Shown: piece by piece, positions 51,414 through 60,242 of the stretch
Position numbering within the stretch: the stretch's first letter is position 1
How the letters are laid out: every line of letters begins with the position of its first letter
Origin: Tianweitania sediminis
GTDB taxonomy: Bacteria > Pseudomonadota > Alphaproteobacteria > Rhizobiales > Rhizobiaceae
Assembly (NCBI RefSeq): GCF_017813335.1
Contig: NZ_JAGIYY010000001.1
Span: 558,001 to 622,000 of the forward strand
DNA length: 64,000 bases
Reading direction: 5' to 3'
Made by a program: the position numbers and the translations under genes
Notes under the pieces: generated by a model
Seen by the model: only the letters and a program-made list of their open reading frames with translations
Database searches by the model: none
What the model was told of the DNA's origin: nothing

Positions 51414-52199
51414 TCAGTTTCCTGAGCCGGGTTCCGCCATCTTGCGGTGCTGCTCGGCCAGCATGCCTGAAGGCGTGACTGTCGCGATGGCAGACTGGAT
51501 CTTGTTTTTCCAGCCGCTGACCGTGTCGCCATCACCGCGCATCATGGCATCGTAGCCCGTGCGCGCCACCATAGCCGGATCGTCCTTTTTGCCCTGCCCA
51601 ACGGATGTATCGAGCATGTCGGCGCGTTCGAAGAATTCCGTATCCGTTGGTCCCGGCATCAAGCAGGTAACGGTGACGGCCGTGTCCTGAAGTTCGTTGC
51701 GCAACGCAAAGGCAAAGCTGTCCACGAAGGCCTTGGTGCCGTTGTAGACTGCCTGGAACGCGCCCGGCATGAAGCCTGCGATCGAGCCCGTGAACAGGAT
51801 CTTGCCGTGGTTGGCGCTACGCATGTCGCGCCCGATCTTGTGCACAAGATAGATCGTGCCGGTGATGTTGGTATCCACGACATGGCGGATGTCGGTGAAA
51901 TCCTGGTCCAGGAAGGCGTGACCTAGACCGCGGCCGGCATTGGCCATCAGAATGTCCACCGGCCGGCCGCCCGCCTTCACGGCTTGGTAGAGCTGGTCGA
52001 CCCCATTGATCGTTGCCAGATCGGCCTGAACAGCCTTCACGTCGTTTCCGGATGGGCGGAGCTGGTCTGCGGCGCTTTCGATTTCCGCTTCATCCGCAAC
52101 AACGATCAGGTCATAGCCGTCGTTGGCGCAGATCTTGGCGAGCTCCAGCCCGATCCCGGTGGATGCGCCGGTGACAACAGCGAGTTTCTTGCCTGCCAT
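51414..52199 (-). CDS. SDR-family NAD(P)-dependent oxidoreductase
   Basis: A 261-aa classical short-chain dehydrogenase. AVVTGASTGIGLELAKICA is the cofactor site, ILMANAGRG the NAG motif, and ILFTGSIAGFMPGAFQAVYN continues to TKAF, giving the Ser-Tyr-Lys triad. The C-terminal region is extended by about 30 residues relative to minimal SDRs. It starts 9 bases after the alcohol dehydrogenase gene and ends at a terminator, so the two form an operon. Substrate unknown. Confidence 0.87.
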   Translation of the reverse strand: MAGKKLAVVTGASTGIGLELAKICANDGYDLIVVADEAEIESAADQLRPSGNDVKAVQADLATINGVDQLYQAVKAGGRPVDILMANAGRGLGHAFLDQDFTDIRHVVDTNITGTIYLVHKIGRDMRSANHGKILFTGSIAGFMPGAFQAVYNGTKAFVDSFAFALRNELQDTAVTVTCLMPGPTDTEFFERADMLDTSVGQGKKDDPAMVARTGYDAMMRGDGDTVSGWKNKIQSAIATVTPSGMLAEQHRKMAEPGSGN

Positions 52200-52208
52200 G
52201 TGAGGTCC

Positions 52209-53378
52209 TTAAGGCTTGAGAACGACTTTGATGCAGCCGTCCTGCTTGTTGTTGAATGTGTCGTAGAGAGCGGGGCCTTCTTCGAGGCTGGCGCGATGGG
52301 TGATCACGAACGACGGATCAATGTCGCCATTCTCGATGCGCTTCAGCAATTGCGGCAGGTAAGCCTGCACCGGCGTTTGGGCCATCTTGAAGGTAAGGCC
52401 GCGGTTGATGGCCGAGCCGAACGGGATCTTGTCGAGGAAACCGCCGTAAACGCCAACAACCGACACCGTGCCAAAGTTGCGGCAGCAATGGATCGCCTGA
52501 CGCAGCACATGCGGGCGGTCCGTGCCAAGGAAAGTCGCGACCTTGACGCGGTCAATCACCGCATCGAGCCCTGAACTGATCAGCGGCTCGGTTCCAACGG
52601 CGTCGATGCACGCATCCGCACCCCGACCCTTGGTCATGTCGATGATGCGCTCGTAGATGTCATCTTGAGCGAAATCGAGCGTTTGGGCGCCGGCCGAGCG
52701 CGCCATTTCAAGACGCTCAGGAACCGTGTCGATTGCGATCACCCGTTCGGCGCCCAAAAGGAACGCGCTGCGGATCGCCATCTGGCCCACCGGACCGCAA
52801 CCCCAGATCGCGATCGTGTCGCCCGGCTGAATGTTGCAGAAGTCAGCGGCCATGTAGCCCGTTGGAAAAATGTCGGACAGGAAAAGCGCCTGTTCGTCGG
52901 TCATGCCGTCCGGCACCTTCACGGGACCGACGTCGGCGTAGGGGACGCGCAGATATTCGGCCTGGCCGCCGGCATAGCCGCCCAGCAGATGCGAATAGCC
53001 GAACAGGCCGGCAGGGGAATTGCCCCAAAGCTCCATGGCCTTGCTGCGGCTCGGGTTGGAGCGCTCGCAGCCAGAATAAAAGCCGCGCTTGCAAAAGAAG
53101 CATTCGCCGCAGGAAATGGTGAAGGGGACGACGACGCGGTCGCCGACTTTCAGGTCGCCGGCATCCTTGCCCACCTCAACCACTTCGCCCATCGCCTCAT
53201 GGCCGACGACGTCGCAGCTGTGCATGTCGGGAATGACACCGTTGTAAAGGTGCAGGTCCGAGCCGCAGATCGCGCAGGCCGTTACCTTGATGATGGCATC
53301 TCGCGAATCCTCAAGCTTCGGATCCGGCACCGTTTCGCAACGGATATCGTGTTTGCCATGCCAGGTGAGGGCCTTCAT
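52209..53378 (-). CDS. Zinc-dependent alcohol dehydrogenase (formaldehyde-dehydrogenase-like MDR)
   Basis: A 389-aa medium-chain dehydrogenase. [13 protein letters not shown] and [12 protein letters not shown] hold the catalytic zinc ligands, [15 protein letters not shown] the four structural-zinc cysteines, and [20 protein letters not shown] the Rossmann motif. Length and the [20 protein letters not shown] segment resemble glutathione-independent formaldehyde dehydrogenase-like proteins of soil bacteria. AAGGAGA precedes the ATG at 53378. It is first in an operon with an SDR and divergent from a ferritin-like stress gene. Confidence 0.88.
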   Translation of the reverse strand: MKALTWHGKHDIRCETVPDPKLEDSRDAIIKVTACAICGSDLHLYNGVIPDMHSCDVVGHEAMGEVVEVGKDAGDLKVGDRVVVPFTISCGECFFCKRGFYSGCERSNPSRSKAMELWGNSPAGLFGYSHLLGGYAGGQAEYLRVPYADVGPVKVPDGMTDEQALFLSDIFPTGYMAADFCNIQPGDTIAIWGCGPVGQMAIRSAFLLGAERVIAIDTVPERLEMARSAGAQTLDFAQDDIYERIIDMTKGRGADACIDAVGTEPLISSGLDAVIDRVKVATFLGTDRPHVLRQAIHCCRNFGTVSVVGVYGGFLDKIPFGSAINRGLTFKMAQTPVQAYLPQLLKRIENGDIDPSFVITHRASLEEGPALYDTFNNKQDGCIKVVLKP

Positions 53379-53457
53379 GCGCTGTCTCCTTGTGCTGTCC
53401 CCTTTCAATCTCCGTTGTCGTCAGTGGTTCCGGACGGAAAGGTCACGGCCGGCGAAC

Positions 53458-53482
53458 GGAACCTTGCGGCGGGGTCGAAGTT
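53458..53482 (+). promoter_or_regulatory. Candidate EcfG (general stress) promoter
   Basis: GGAAC-N16-AGTT at 53458-53482 resembles the alphaproteobacterial EcfG consensus GGAAC-N16/17-CGTT, with one mismatch. It would start transcription about 25 bases before the YciE-like gene. Confidence 0.45.
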
Positions 53483-53514
53483 TGTGACGCGACCCCTCAA
53501 CAGGAGAAAGCGCA

Positions 53515-54009
53515 GTGGCCAAGGAAAAAACGCTCAACGATCTTTTCTACGACACGCTGAAAGACATCTATTACGCCGAACGCAAGATCCTGAAGAACCT
53601 GCCGAAGATGGCGCGCGCCGCGCAGTCGCAGGAGCTCAAGGACGCTTTCGAGAAGCACAAGGAACAAACGGAAGGCCAGATCGAACGCCTGCAGCAGGTC
53701 TTCGAGATCATTGGCAAGCGGGCCTCGGGCAAGACCTGCGATGCGATCGAAGGCATCATCTCGGAAGGCGAGGAGATCATGGACGAGTACAAGGGCATGC
53801 CTGCTCTTGATGCCGGCATCGTTTCCAGTGCCCAGGCGATCGAGCACTACGAGATCACCCGTTATGGTACGCTGAAGCGTTGGGCCGAACAGCTGGGCAT
53901 GAATGATGCTGCCAAGCTTCTCGATGAAACGCTCCAGGAAGAAAGCCAGACCGACGAACTGCTCAACCAGGCGGCGGAGAAGGTCAACAAGGAAGCCATT
54001 GCGGCTTGA
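53515..54009 (+). CDS. YciE/DUF892 ferritin-like protein
   Basis: A 164-aa four-helix ferritin-like protein of the DUF892 family, recognised by TLNDLFYDTLKDIYYAERKI at the start, the second-helix ELKDAFEKHKEQTEGQIERL with metal-binding Glu and His, and AIEHYEITRYGTLKRWAEQL in the second helix pair. These proteins are stress-induced in many alphaproteobacteria; function may concern iron or oxidative protection. The start is GTG at 53515 with CAGGAG 8 bases upstream. A candidate EcfG promoter is above it. Confidence 0.92.
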   Translation: MAKEKTLNDLFYDTLKDIYYAERKILKNLPKMARAAQSQELKDAFEKHKEQTEGQIERLQQVFEIIGKRASGKTCDAIEGIISEGEEIMDEYKGMPALDAGIVSSAQAIEHYEITRYGTLKRWAEQLGMNDAAKLLDETLQEESQTDELLNQAAEKVNKEAIAA

Positions 54010-54017
54010 TGGCTGCC

Positions 54018-54045
54018 GGCGGGCGGGAGATGGCTCCCGCCCGCC
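54018..54045. terminator. GC-rich hairpin between yciE-like gene and crtZ
   Basis: Eleven-base perfect arms (54018-54028 with 54035-54045) lie between convergent stops at 54009 and 54049. The flanking T runs are weak, so termination is probable but not certain. Confidence 0.5.
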
Positions 54046-54048
54046 CCC

Positions 54049-54564
54049 TTAATGCAGGTTTCGCGAGGGTGGCTGCGCGTCGCCGGTATCATCGCGAAGC
54101 GCACTCCGTCTCTCGGAAAGGTCCTTTTTCAGGACGTCCACCGGCGGCGCATATAGAAAGCCGAACGATACGGCGCCTTCCTTGCCGTCCACCGCATGAT
54201 GCAAGCGGTGCGCCTGGTACAAGCGCTTGAGATAACCCTTGCGCGGCGGCTTCTTGAACAGCCAGCGCTGGTGAACCAGCCCATCGTGGAAGACGAAGTA
54301 GAGCGCGCCATAGATCGTAACCCCGAGCGCGATCCACGTCAGAAGCGGCACCCATGTGCCCAACGCAAACAGCCCGATCGAGATGCCGGCGAATACGAGG
54401 GCATAAAGATCGTTTTTCTCGAAGACGTGATCATGGTCTTCGTGGTGGGACTTGTGCCAGCCCCAACCCCATCCGTGCATCACCCAGCGATGAAGCGCAT
54501 AAGCGCCCAGTTCCATCAGCACCACGGTGCCGATAACCAAAAGGGCGGCCACAAAGGGGTTCAT
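54049..54564 (-). CDS. crtZ: Beta-carotene hydroxylase CrtZ
   Basis: CrtZ hydroxylates both beta-ionone rings to give zeaxanthin. The 171-aa membrane protein carries all four histidine boxes of the diiron hydroxylase family: HRWVMHG, HKSHHEDHDH, HDGLVHQRW and HRLHHAVDG, with hydrophobic helices between. The ATG at 54564 overlaps the fni stop (ATGA), so the two are coupled. With crtE opposite and crtXYIB beyond, it completes the zeaxanthin pathway. Confidence 0.95.
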   Translation of the reverse strand: MNPFVAALLVIGTVVLMELGAYALHRWVMHGWGWGWHKSHHEDHDHVFEKNDLYALVFAGISIGLFALGTWVPLLTWIALGVTIYGALYFVFHDGLVHQRWLFKKPPRKGYLKRLYQAHRLHHAVDGKEGAVSFGFLYAPPVDVLKKDLSERRSALRDDTGDAQPPSRNLH

Positions 54565-55619
54565 CGAAGGTCTCCTCGTGTGCTCTGCATCGGCGCGCGC
54601 CGCAGGCTCGCCAGATCCTGAGAGCCGGTGCAAAAGCACGCCACGCGCAGCTGTTCCACCGTGATCTCAAACGCCTCGATAACAGCTTCCGGCGAGATCA
54701 AGGCGGTTTCGAGGACGTAGGCGGCCTGGCCAATGAGATCGGCCCCGAGACGAATGGCCTTCGCGGCGTCGAGCCCTGTGCGAATGCCGCCGGACCCGAT
54801 CAAAAAAATGTGTGGTGCAGCGGCTCGTGCCTGCGCCACTGCCTCGGCAGTGGGGATGCCCCAATCCGCAAAGGGCTGTGCAACCCGACGATGCCGATCC
54901 GTTTGCCCCCGATGCCCTTCGATGGCCGCCCAGCTTGTGCCGCCGGCGCCCGCCACATCGACCGCCTGCACCCCCGCCTCCACCAGGCGTCGCACGACCT
55001 GCGGGGACAAACCGGCTCCCACTTCCTTGGCGACAACCGGGACCTGAAGGCCTGCGCTGAGCCGGTTGATCGAGTCGAGAACACCGCGCCAATTGGTGTC
55101 CCCGCCCGGTTGCAGTGCTTCCTGAAGCGGGTTCAGGTGGACGATCAGCGCATCGGCGCCGATCGCTTCCACCACGCGCCGCGCCTGGTCAAAGCCTTGA
55201 GGGCCAAGGAGTTGCGCGGCGCCGATGTTGGAAAGCAGCGGAACGGACGGGAGGAAATCGCGCAGCCGCTGGGACAAGCCGCTGTTGCTGCCGCCTTCAA
55301 GGGCCACGCGCTGCGACCCCACCGCAAAGGGTATTCCCAGCGCCTGCGCAGCCACGGCAAGATTGTGGTTGATCTGCTCGGCGCGGACGGCACCGCCCGT
55401 CATCGAACTGATCATCAACGGGGCAGAGAGGTCGTACCCAAGCCAGCGTGTGGACAGATCGATATCCGCCAGAGCGATCTCGGGCAGGGCGCAGTGCACG
55501 AAGCGGATGTCGTCGAAGCCGGTCCGGGCCGAAACAACCCCCGCTCCCGCCAGAACGAGATCCAAATGGCTGTCCTTCCGCGACAACAAACCCGAAGGCG
55601 GCGCTGCCTTGGCATCCAT
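54561..55619 (-). CDS. fni: Type 2 isopentenyl-diphosphate isomerase
   Basis: This FMN- and NADPH-dependent enzyme interconverts IPP and DMAPP, supplying the starter for CrtE. The 352-aa TIM-barrel protein begins SRKDSHLDLVL, shows LMISSMTGGAVRA (FMN phosphate site), the HLNPLQEALQPGGDTNWRG substrate loop, VVAKEVGAGLS, and GSGGIRTGLDAAKAIRLGAD (second FMN site). It is divergent from crtE (97 bases between starts) and translationally coupled to crtZ. Confidence 0.95.
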   Translation of the reverse strand: MDAKAAPPSGLLSRKDSHLDLVLAGAGVVSARTGFDDIRFVHCALPEIALADIDLSTRWLGYDLSAPLMISSMTGGAVRAEQINHNLAVAAQALGIPFAVGSQRVALEGGSNSGLSQRLRDFLPSVPLLSNIGAAQLLGPQGFDQARRVVEAIGADALIVHLNPLQEALQPGGDTNWRGVLDSINRLSAGLQVPVVAKEVGAGLSPQVVRRLVEAGVQAVDVAGAGGTSWAAIEGHRGQTDRHRRVAQPFADWGIPTAEAVAQARAAAPHIFLIGSGGIRTGLDAAKAIRLGADLIGQAAYVLETALISPEAVIEAFEITVEQLRVACFCTGSQDLASLRRAPMQSTRGDLR

Positions 55620-55716
55620 TCATCCGCTCCTACTTCGAGTTGATCGAGATAGGTATTGCATTGTACGCCGGATGCCAGTCCTTTTGGAGGAAGTTGGCGC
55701 ACCCGGAGGAGGCCTG

Positions 55717-56658
55717 ATGCTGAAGCAGCCCCGTGACTCGGCTCGGGAGGAGTTGGAGCACCTGAAGGTGCGTATCGAACGGCACCTGGTGGCGCTGGTC
55801 GGCTCCGCCCATCCCAACGAGCCGGTTTTGCGCACGGCTGTTCGGGAAAGTGTTCTGAGCTCCGGCAAGCGGCTGCGTCCGATGATGGTCGACCTTGCCG
55901 CCCGCGACCTCGGCTTCGTTTCGGACGTGTCGCTGCATGCGGGCTGTGCCATCGAGCTGATCCACACCGCGTCCTTGCTGCTCGACGATCTGCCTTGCAT
56001 GGATGATGCGCTGACGCGCCGCGGCCAGCCGACCATCCATATCCGCTATGGCGAAGACGTTGCTATCCTGGCGTCGATTGCCTTGTTGAGCGATGCATTC
56101 GCCTTGCCGAGCCGTCTTCCGGATCTCACCGGCGACCAGAAAAGCGACTTAGCGGGGGTGCTGGCGCAGGCCGTCGGCATGAACGGCCTGGTTTCCGGCC
56201 AGTTTTCGGATCTTCGCACCGCAGGGCGCCCGGGGGAAAGTATTCAGGACCTCAACGATCGAAAAACTGGCGCTCTTTTCGTGGCGGCCATGCGCATGGC
56301 GGGCATTCTTGCCAACGCATCGCCTTCGAGCCAACAGGCGCTAGGCGTGTTCGGCGTGGAACTTGGCCGCGCCTTCCAGTTGTTCGACGACCTGCTTGAT
56401 GTTGCTGGTGATCCAGAACGGATGGGCAAGAACAACGGCATGGACCATGGCAAGACGATCGCCGCCCAGCAATCCACCAGCGAAGCCCTGATGGCGCAGG
56501 TTCACAGCCATCTTTCGAACGCCGTGGCTGCCCTGGAGCGCGTTCCGGGCGGCGCCCCTCGCTTGCTGGCTTTCACCAATTTCCTTTTTGGCGACCCGGA
56601 CGATCTCCGGAGCAACCCGTCCACCAGCGGTGCACTTTTGCCAGGCCTTCTGGCCTGA
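55717..56658 (+). CDS. crtE: Geranylgeranyl diphosphate synthase CrtE
   Basis: CrtE condenses IPP with allylic diphosphates to GGPP, the first committed carotenoid precursor. The 313-aa protein has the first aspartate-rich motif LLDDLPCMDD (Asp90, 91, 96, 97) and the second FQLFDDLLDVAGD, plus GKRLRPMMV for substrate binding. GGAGGAGG precedes the ATG at 55717, so the long upstream frame that overlaps fni antisense is rejected. It is convergent with crtB, the stops being 11 bases apart. Confidence 0.93.
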   Translation: MLKQPRDSAREELEHLKVRIERHLVALVGSAHPNEPVLRTAVRESVLSSGKRLRPMMVDLAARDLGFVSDVSLHAGCAIELIHTASLLLDDLPCMDDALTRRGQPTIHIRYGEDVAILASIALLSDAFALPSRLPDLTGDQKSDLAGVLAQAVGMNGLVSGQFSDLRTAGRPGESIQDLNDRKTGALFVAAMRMAGILANASPSSQQALGVFGVELGRAFQLFDDLLDVAGDPERMGKNNGMDHGKTIAAQQSTSEALMAQVHSHLSNAVAALERVPGGAPRLLAFTNFLFGDPDDLRSNPSTSGALLPGLLA

Positions 56659-56669
56659 ACCCGATCCGG

Positions 56670-57599
56670 TCAGATCAAGGGGCGCTGCCAAAGGTCCGGT
56701 GAGCGTGGCGAGGTCCCGCCGCCGCGCCGCGACCCAACAGCCATAGCGGCACCCCGCGCGGTGAAGCCGATCTTGTCGCGCTTGGTGGTGCGCACACGGA
56801 TATCCCAGGCAGCCTCTCTCTTTGCCACCACCTTTAGGCCGATCGCCCGGTACACCAGGAGCGCCGTGGCAATAGCCCAGGCCGCGCGCAGGGGAAGCGC
56901 CGGCAGCCCCTGTTGGGCAGAGGCGTAAAAGGGCTCGGCGGCCGCAACCAGCCGCTCGGCCAATCGCGCAAGCCCTGCGCGGTGTTGCGGCGCCGCCATC
57001 GTTTCGGAAGCGATGCCTTCTTCGGCAAGCCAGCTCAGCGGCAGGTAAACGCGGTCGTTTTCGGCATCTTCAACGATGTCGCGCGCGATGTTGGTGAGCT
57101 GGAAGGCAAGGCCAAGGTCGCAGGCACGGTCCAGAACAAGCGGATCGCGCACGCCCATGATCTGCGCCATCATGATCCCCACCACGCCGGCGACGCCGTA
57201 GCAGTAACCGAGCAGGTCATCGAGCGTCTGGTAGCACTTGCCTTCGGCATCGGCCTGGAACCCGTCGAGATGGGCTGCGGGAAGCGCCGGCACGATGCCA
57301 TACCGGTGCGCAACCTCGGCCAGGGCCGCGAAAGCCGGATGATCGCTGGTTTCGCCGCTAAGGGCAGCCGAGGTCGATCGGCGTAGGGCGGTTAGCCGCT
57401 CTTGCGGGTCGCCCACGCCCGCCGACTGACCATGGCCGAGCACCTGCCCGTCCACGACGTCGTCGCAATAGCGGCACCAGGCATAAAGCTTTGCCACATC
57501 GCGGCGCGTGGCTTCGTCAAACAACCGTGACGCCGCCGCGAAGCTCTGCGAGCCACGTGCAATCGCCTGGTCGGCGTAGGCTTGCGTGGCGTCCGTCAT
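56670..57599 (-). CDS. crtB: Phytoene synthase CrtB
   Basis: CrtB joins two GGPP head to head to make phytoene. The 309-aa protein shows SFAAASRLFDEATRRDVAKL, the first aspartate motif YCDDVVDG, and the second AFQLTNIARDIVEDAENDRV, ending with a basic tail. Its ATG overlaps the crtI stop (57596-57599), and it is the last gene of crtX-crtY-crtI-crtB. Confidence 0.95.
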   Translation of the reverse strand: MTDATQAYADQAIARGSQSFAAASRLFDEATRRDVAKLYAWCRYCDDVVDGQVLGHGQSAGVGDPQERLTALRRSTSAALSGETSDHPAFAALAEVAHRYGIVPALPAAHLDGFQADAEGKCYQTLDDLLGYCYGVAGVVGIMMAQIMGVRDPLVLDRACDLGLAFQLTNIARDIVEDAENDRVYLPLSWLAEEGIASETMAAPQHRAGLARLAERLVAAAEPFYASAQQGLPALPLRAAWAIATALLVYRAIGLKVVAKREAAWDIRVRTTKRDKIGFTARGAAMAVGSRRGGGTSPRSPDLWQRPLI

Positions 57600-59080
57600 C
57601 CGGCCGGCTGGATCATCAGTTGCGCGGTGGCCTTGGCCGAACCGATCACGCCTGGCACACCAGCGCCTGGGTGGGTGCCGGCGCCCACGAAATAAAGGTT
57701 CTGGATGACATCATCGCGGTTATGCGGCCTGAACCAGGCGCTCTGGGTGAGGATCGGCTCCAGCGAAAAAGCAGAGCCCAGATGGGCGTTGAGTTCGTCA
57801 CGGAAGTCGAACGGCGTGAAGTGCCGGACGGTGACAAGCTGGGAGCGGAGGCCCGGCATGTAGCGCTGTTCAAGGTAATCGAGGATCCGGTCGCGATAAA
57901 GCGGCCCTTCCGTGTTCCAGTCGATCTCCGCGCTCCCGAGATGGGGAACGGGCGCCAGCACGTAATAGCTCCCGCTGCCGGAAGGTGCCAGTGATGGATC
58001 GGTGACGGACGGCGCATGAAGATACAACGAGAAATCGGTGGCGAGCTTCGGACCAGAAAAGATCTCGTTGATCAAGGGACGGTAGCGGGGCCCGAAGCAG
58101 ACCGTGTGATGTGCCAGTTGATCGTGGATCTTGTTCAAGCCGAAATAGATCACGAACAAGGACATCGAGTGCCGCTTGGCAGCGAGCTGTGCGCCGCGCT
58201 TCTGGCCGCGCGCGTGGTTGCCCATCAGCTTCCCATAGGTGTGAACGACATCGGCGTTGGAGGCCACCAGATCGACGTCCAGCCTGTTGCCCCCGGACAG
58301 AACCGCCCGAGCCTTGTTTCCGTCGAACACGATTTCGTCCACCGGCGCATTGAACCGCAACTCACCGCCGAGATCGCGGAAAAGCCGCACCAGCCCCTGC
58401 ACCAGAGCTCCGGTACCGCCGCGGGCAAACCACACGCCGCCCTTGCGTTCCAGCGCGTGGATCAGGGCGTAAATCGCGGAGGTCGAAAACGGATTGCCGC
58501 CCACCAGCAGCGAATGAAACGAAAACACCTGGCGGAGATGCTCATCCTGAATGAAGCGGGCCACCACCGCATACACGCTGCGCCAAGCCTGTAACTTCGT
58601 CAGCTGAGGTGCAACTGCAATCATGCTGCGGATATTCAGGAAAGGCACCGCGCCCAGCTTCTCGTAGCCTTCGCGGTAAAGCTCGTGTGAATAAGCAAGG
58701 AAGCGTTTGTAGCCGTCCACGTCGGCGGGGTTGCGGGCGCGGATCTGCTCGTCGAGCGCATGCTGGTCGTCAAGGTAGTCGAAGGTGGAGCCGTCTTCCC
58801 AGGCGAGCCGGTAAAACGGTGTGACGGGAAGAAGCTCGGCATAATCTTCCATCCGCCGGCCGCTGAGCTCGAACAGCTCACGGATGCAGTTCGGATCGGT
58901 AATGACAGTGGGACCGGCGTCGAACACAAAGCCCTGGTCTTCATAAACGTAGGCGCGCCCCCCAGGCTTGTCGCGCTTTTCGAAAATCGTGGTCTGGATG
59001 CCCGCACTTTGCAGGCGGATGGCCAGCGCCAACCCGCCGAAACCGGAGCCGATCACGGCTGCTTTGCGCATGTCAGGCAT
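57596..59080 (-). CDS. crtI: Phytoene desaturase CrtI
   Basis: CrtI introduces four double bonds into phytoene to give lycopene. The 494-aa flavoprotein has the FAD motif VIGSGFGGLALAIRLQSAGI at the N-terminus, DAGPTVITDP, the MSLFVIYFGL strand, and the C-terminal bacterial-type signature FVGAGTHPGAGVPGVIGSAK. It overlaps crtY by 8 bases upstream and crtB by 4 downstream. Confidence 0.96.
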   Translation of the reverse strand: MPDMRKAAVIGSGFGGLALAIRLQSAGIQTTIFEKRDKPGGRAYVYEDQGFVFDAGPTVITDPNCIRELFELSGRRMEDYAELLPVTPFYRLAWEDGSTFDYLDDQHALDEQIRARNPADVDGYKRFLAYSHELYREGYEKLGAVPFLNIRSMIAVAPQLTKLQAWRSVYAVVARFIQDEHLRQVFSFHSLLVGGNPFSTSAIYALIHALERKGGVWFARGGTGALVQGLVRLFRDLGGELRFNAPVDEIVFDGNKARAVLSGGNRLDVDLVASNADVVHTYGKLMGNHARGQKRGAQLAAKRHSMSLFVIYFGLNKIHDQLAHHTVCFGPRYRPLINEIFSGPKLATDFSLYLHAPSVTDPSLAPSGSGSYYVLAPVPHLGSAEIDWNTEGPLYRDRILDYLEQRYMPGLRSQLVTVRHFTPFDFRDELNAHLGSAFSLEPILTQSAWFRPHNRDDVIQNLYFVGAGTHPGAGVPGVIGSAKATAQLMIQPAG

Positions 59081-60242
59081 GGATGCGTGTGTCCTCGGCT
59101 GGAGTTTGAATGAGGGCGCGAAGGGCTTCGCCCACCGGCACGGGCGGCTTGCCGCTCAAGATGCGCAGCTTGTCGAGCGGCGTCAGCGACCCGGCATAGA
59201 AACGCTCGATGAGCGGCTGCGGCAAGCGATAAAAGCGCTGCATTACCCGCCAGCGATCTTCTGGCCGGCCAGCCAGAAACAGCATGCGGTTGAGGGCGCG
59301 GAAGAAGCGCCGATCCCGCCATAGGGCAGCGGACAAGGTGTCGATCCGCTGTCGCAGGGCATCGGGGGTAAGTTGGTCAAGCGCGGCCACCACATCGGCC
59401 ACGCGAACTGCGTCCGGAAGCGAATAGCCGGTGGTCGGATGAAAAAACGCGCCAGCGAGGCCGATCTGCGGCGCCGCATGCTGCCGGTTCCGGTGTGCGG
59501 GATCGCCGGCAAGCGCGATCGGCAAAACACCCTGCTCGCGGCGCACAACCTCCTGCACGGTCCAGTTGCGGCCAGAGCAGTAGTCGGCGATCCTCCGTTC
59601 GAGGCCGGCAATATCGAGCGCCGCATCGTCGAGATAACCCGTGTCTTCCACCAGCACCGCGTCGGCCGAGAAGGGAAGGAGGTACGTGAAACGATAGCCG
59701 CTATCCTGTGGCGTCGTGGCATCCATGATCACCGGCATAGCCAGCCCATGCCCGCCAGCAATCCGCAGTTCGAGACCGAGAAAGGACTGGAAGCGGATTC
59801 GAAGGGCCGGATCCGGCTTGAAGCCGCTCGCGTCGACCACTGCGCCAGCCTCCAGTTCGGTGCCGTCGTCTAGCCGAACGGAGGTGGCAGCGATCTCGCG
59901 CACCGGGGCGTTGAAGCGGATCTGATCCTCGCCGAGCGCCTTCGTCAGCACATCGTGGAAGCGCCCAGAAGGAATGCTGTTATAGCCGGCGGACAGCGTA
60001 CGCTCCAGGCCAGGAAAGCGGACGCTTTGATGGGGCCAATGGTGCGCCACCATCGGATGCAGGAACTTCCGCTGCTCCCCCGACAAGTCGTTGTCGTGGA
60101 AGGACCAGGTGTGGTTGCCGCCAAGCCGCGCATCCTTTTCGAGGATGACAACCTTCAGCGCCGGCTTTGCTTCTTTCAGGCGCAGCGCCAGCAAGCCGCT
60201 GGCAAGGCCGCCGCCGACAAGGAGGAGATCGGCCGTTTTCAT
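59073..60242 (-). CDS. crtY: Lycopene beta-cyclase CrtY
   Basis: CrtY forms the two beta-rings of beta-carotene. The 389-aa protein has LLLVGGGLASGLLALRL (dinucleotide motif), VVDASGFKPD, YRFTYLLPF and GLAGAFFHPTTGYSLPDAVR near the C-terminus, typical of proteobacterial CrtY. The ATG at 60242 overlaps the crtX stop (ATGA); the frame to 60512 lies inside crtX and is rejected. Confidence 0.94.
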   Translation of the reverse strand: MKTADLLLVGGGLASGLLALRLKEAKPALKVVILEKDARLGGNHTWSFHDNDLSGEQRKFLHPMVAHHWPHQSVRFPGLERTLSAGYNSIPSGRFHDVLTKALGEDQIRFNAPVREIAATSVRLDDGTELEAGAVVDASGFKPDPALRIRFQSFLGLELRIAGGHGLAMPVIMDATTPQDSGYRFTYLLPFSADAVLVEDTGYLDDAALDIAGLERRIADYCSGRNWTVQEVVRREQGVLPIALAGDPAHRNRQHAAPQIGLAGAFFHPTTGYSLPDAVRVADVVAALDQLTPDALRQRIDTLSAALWRDRRFFRALNRMLFLAGRPEDRWRVMQRFYRLPQPLIERFYAGSLTPLDKLRILSGKPPVPVGEALRALIQTPAEDTRIHA

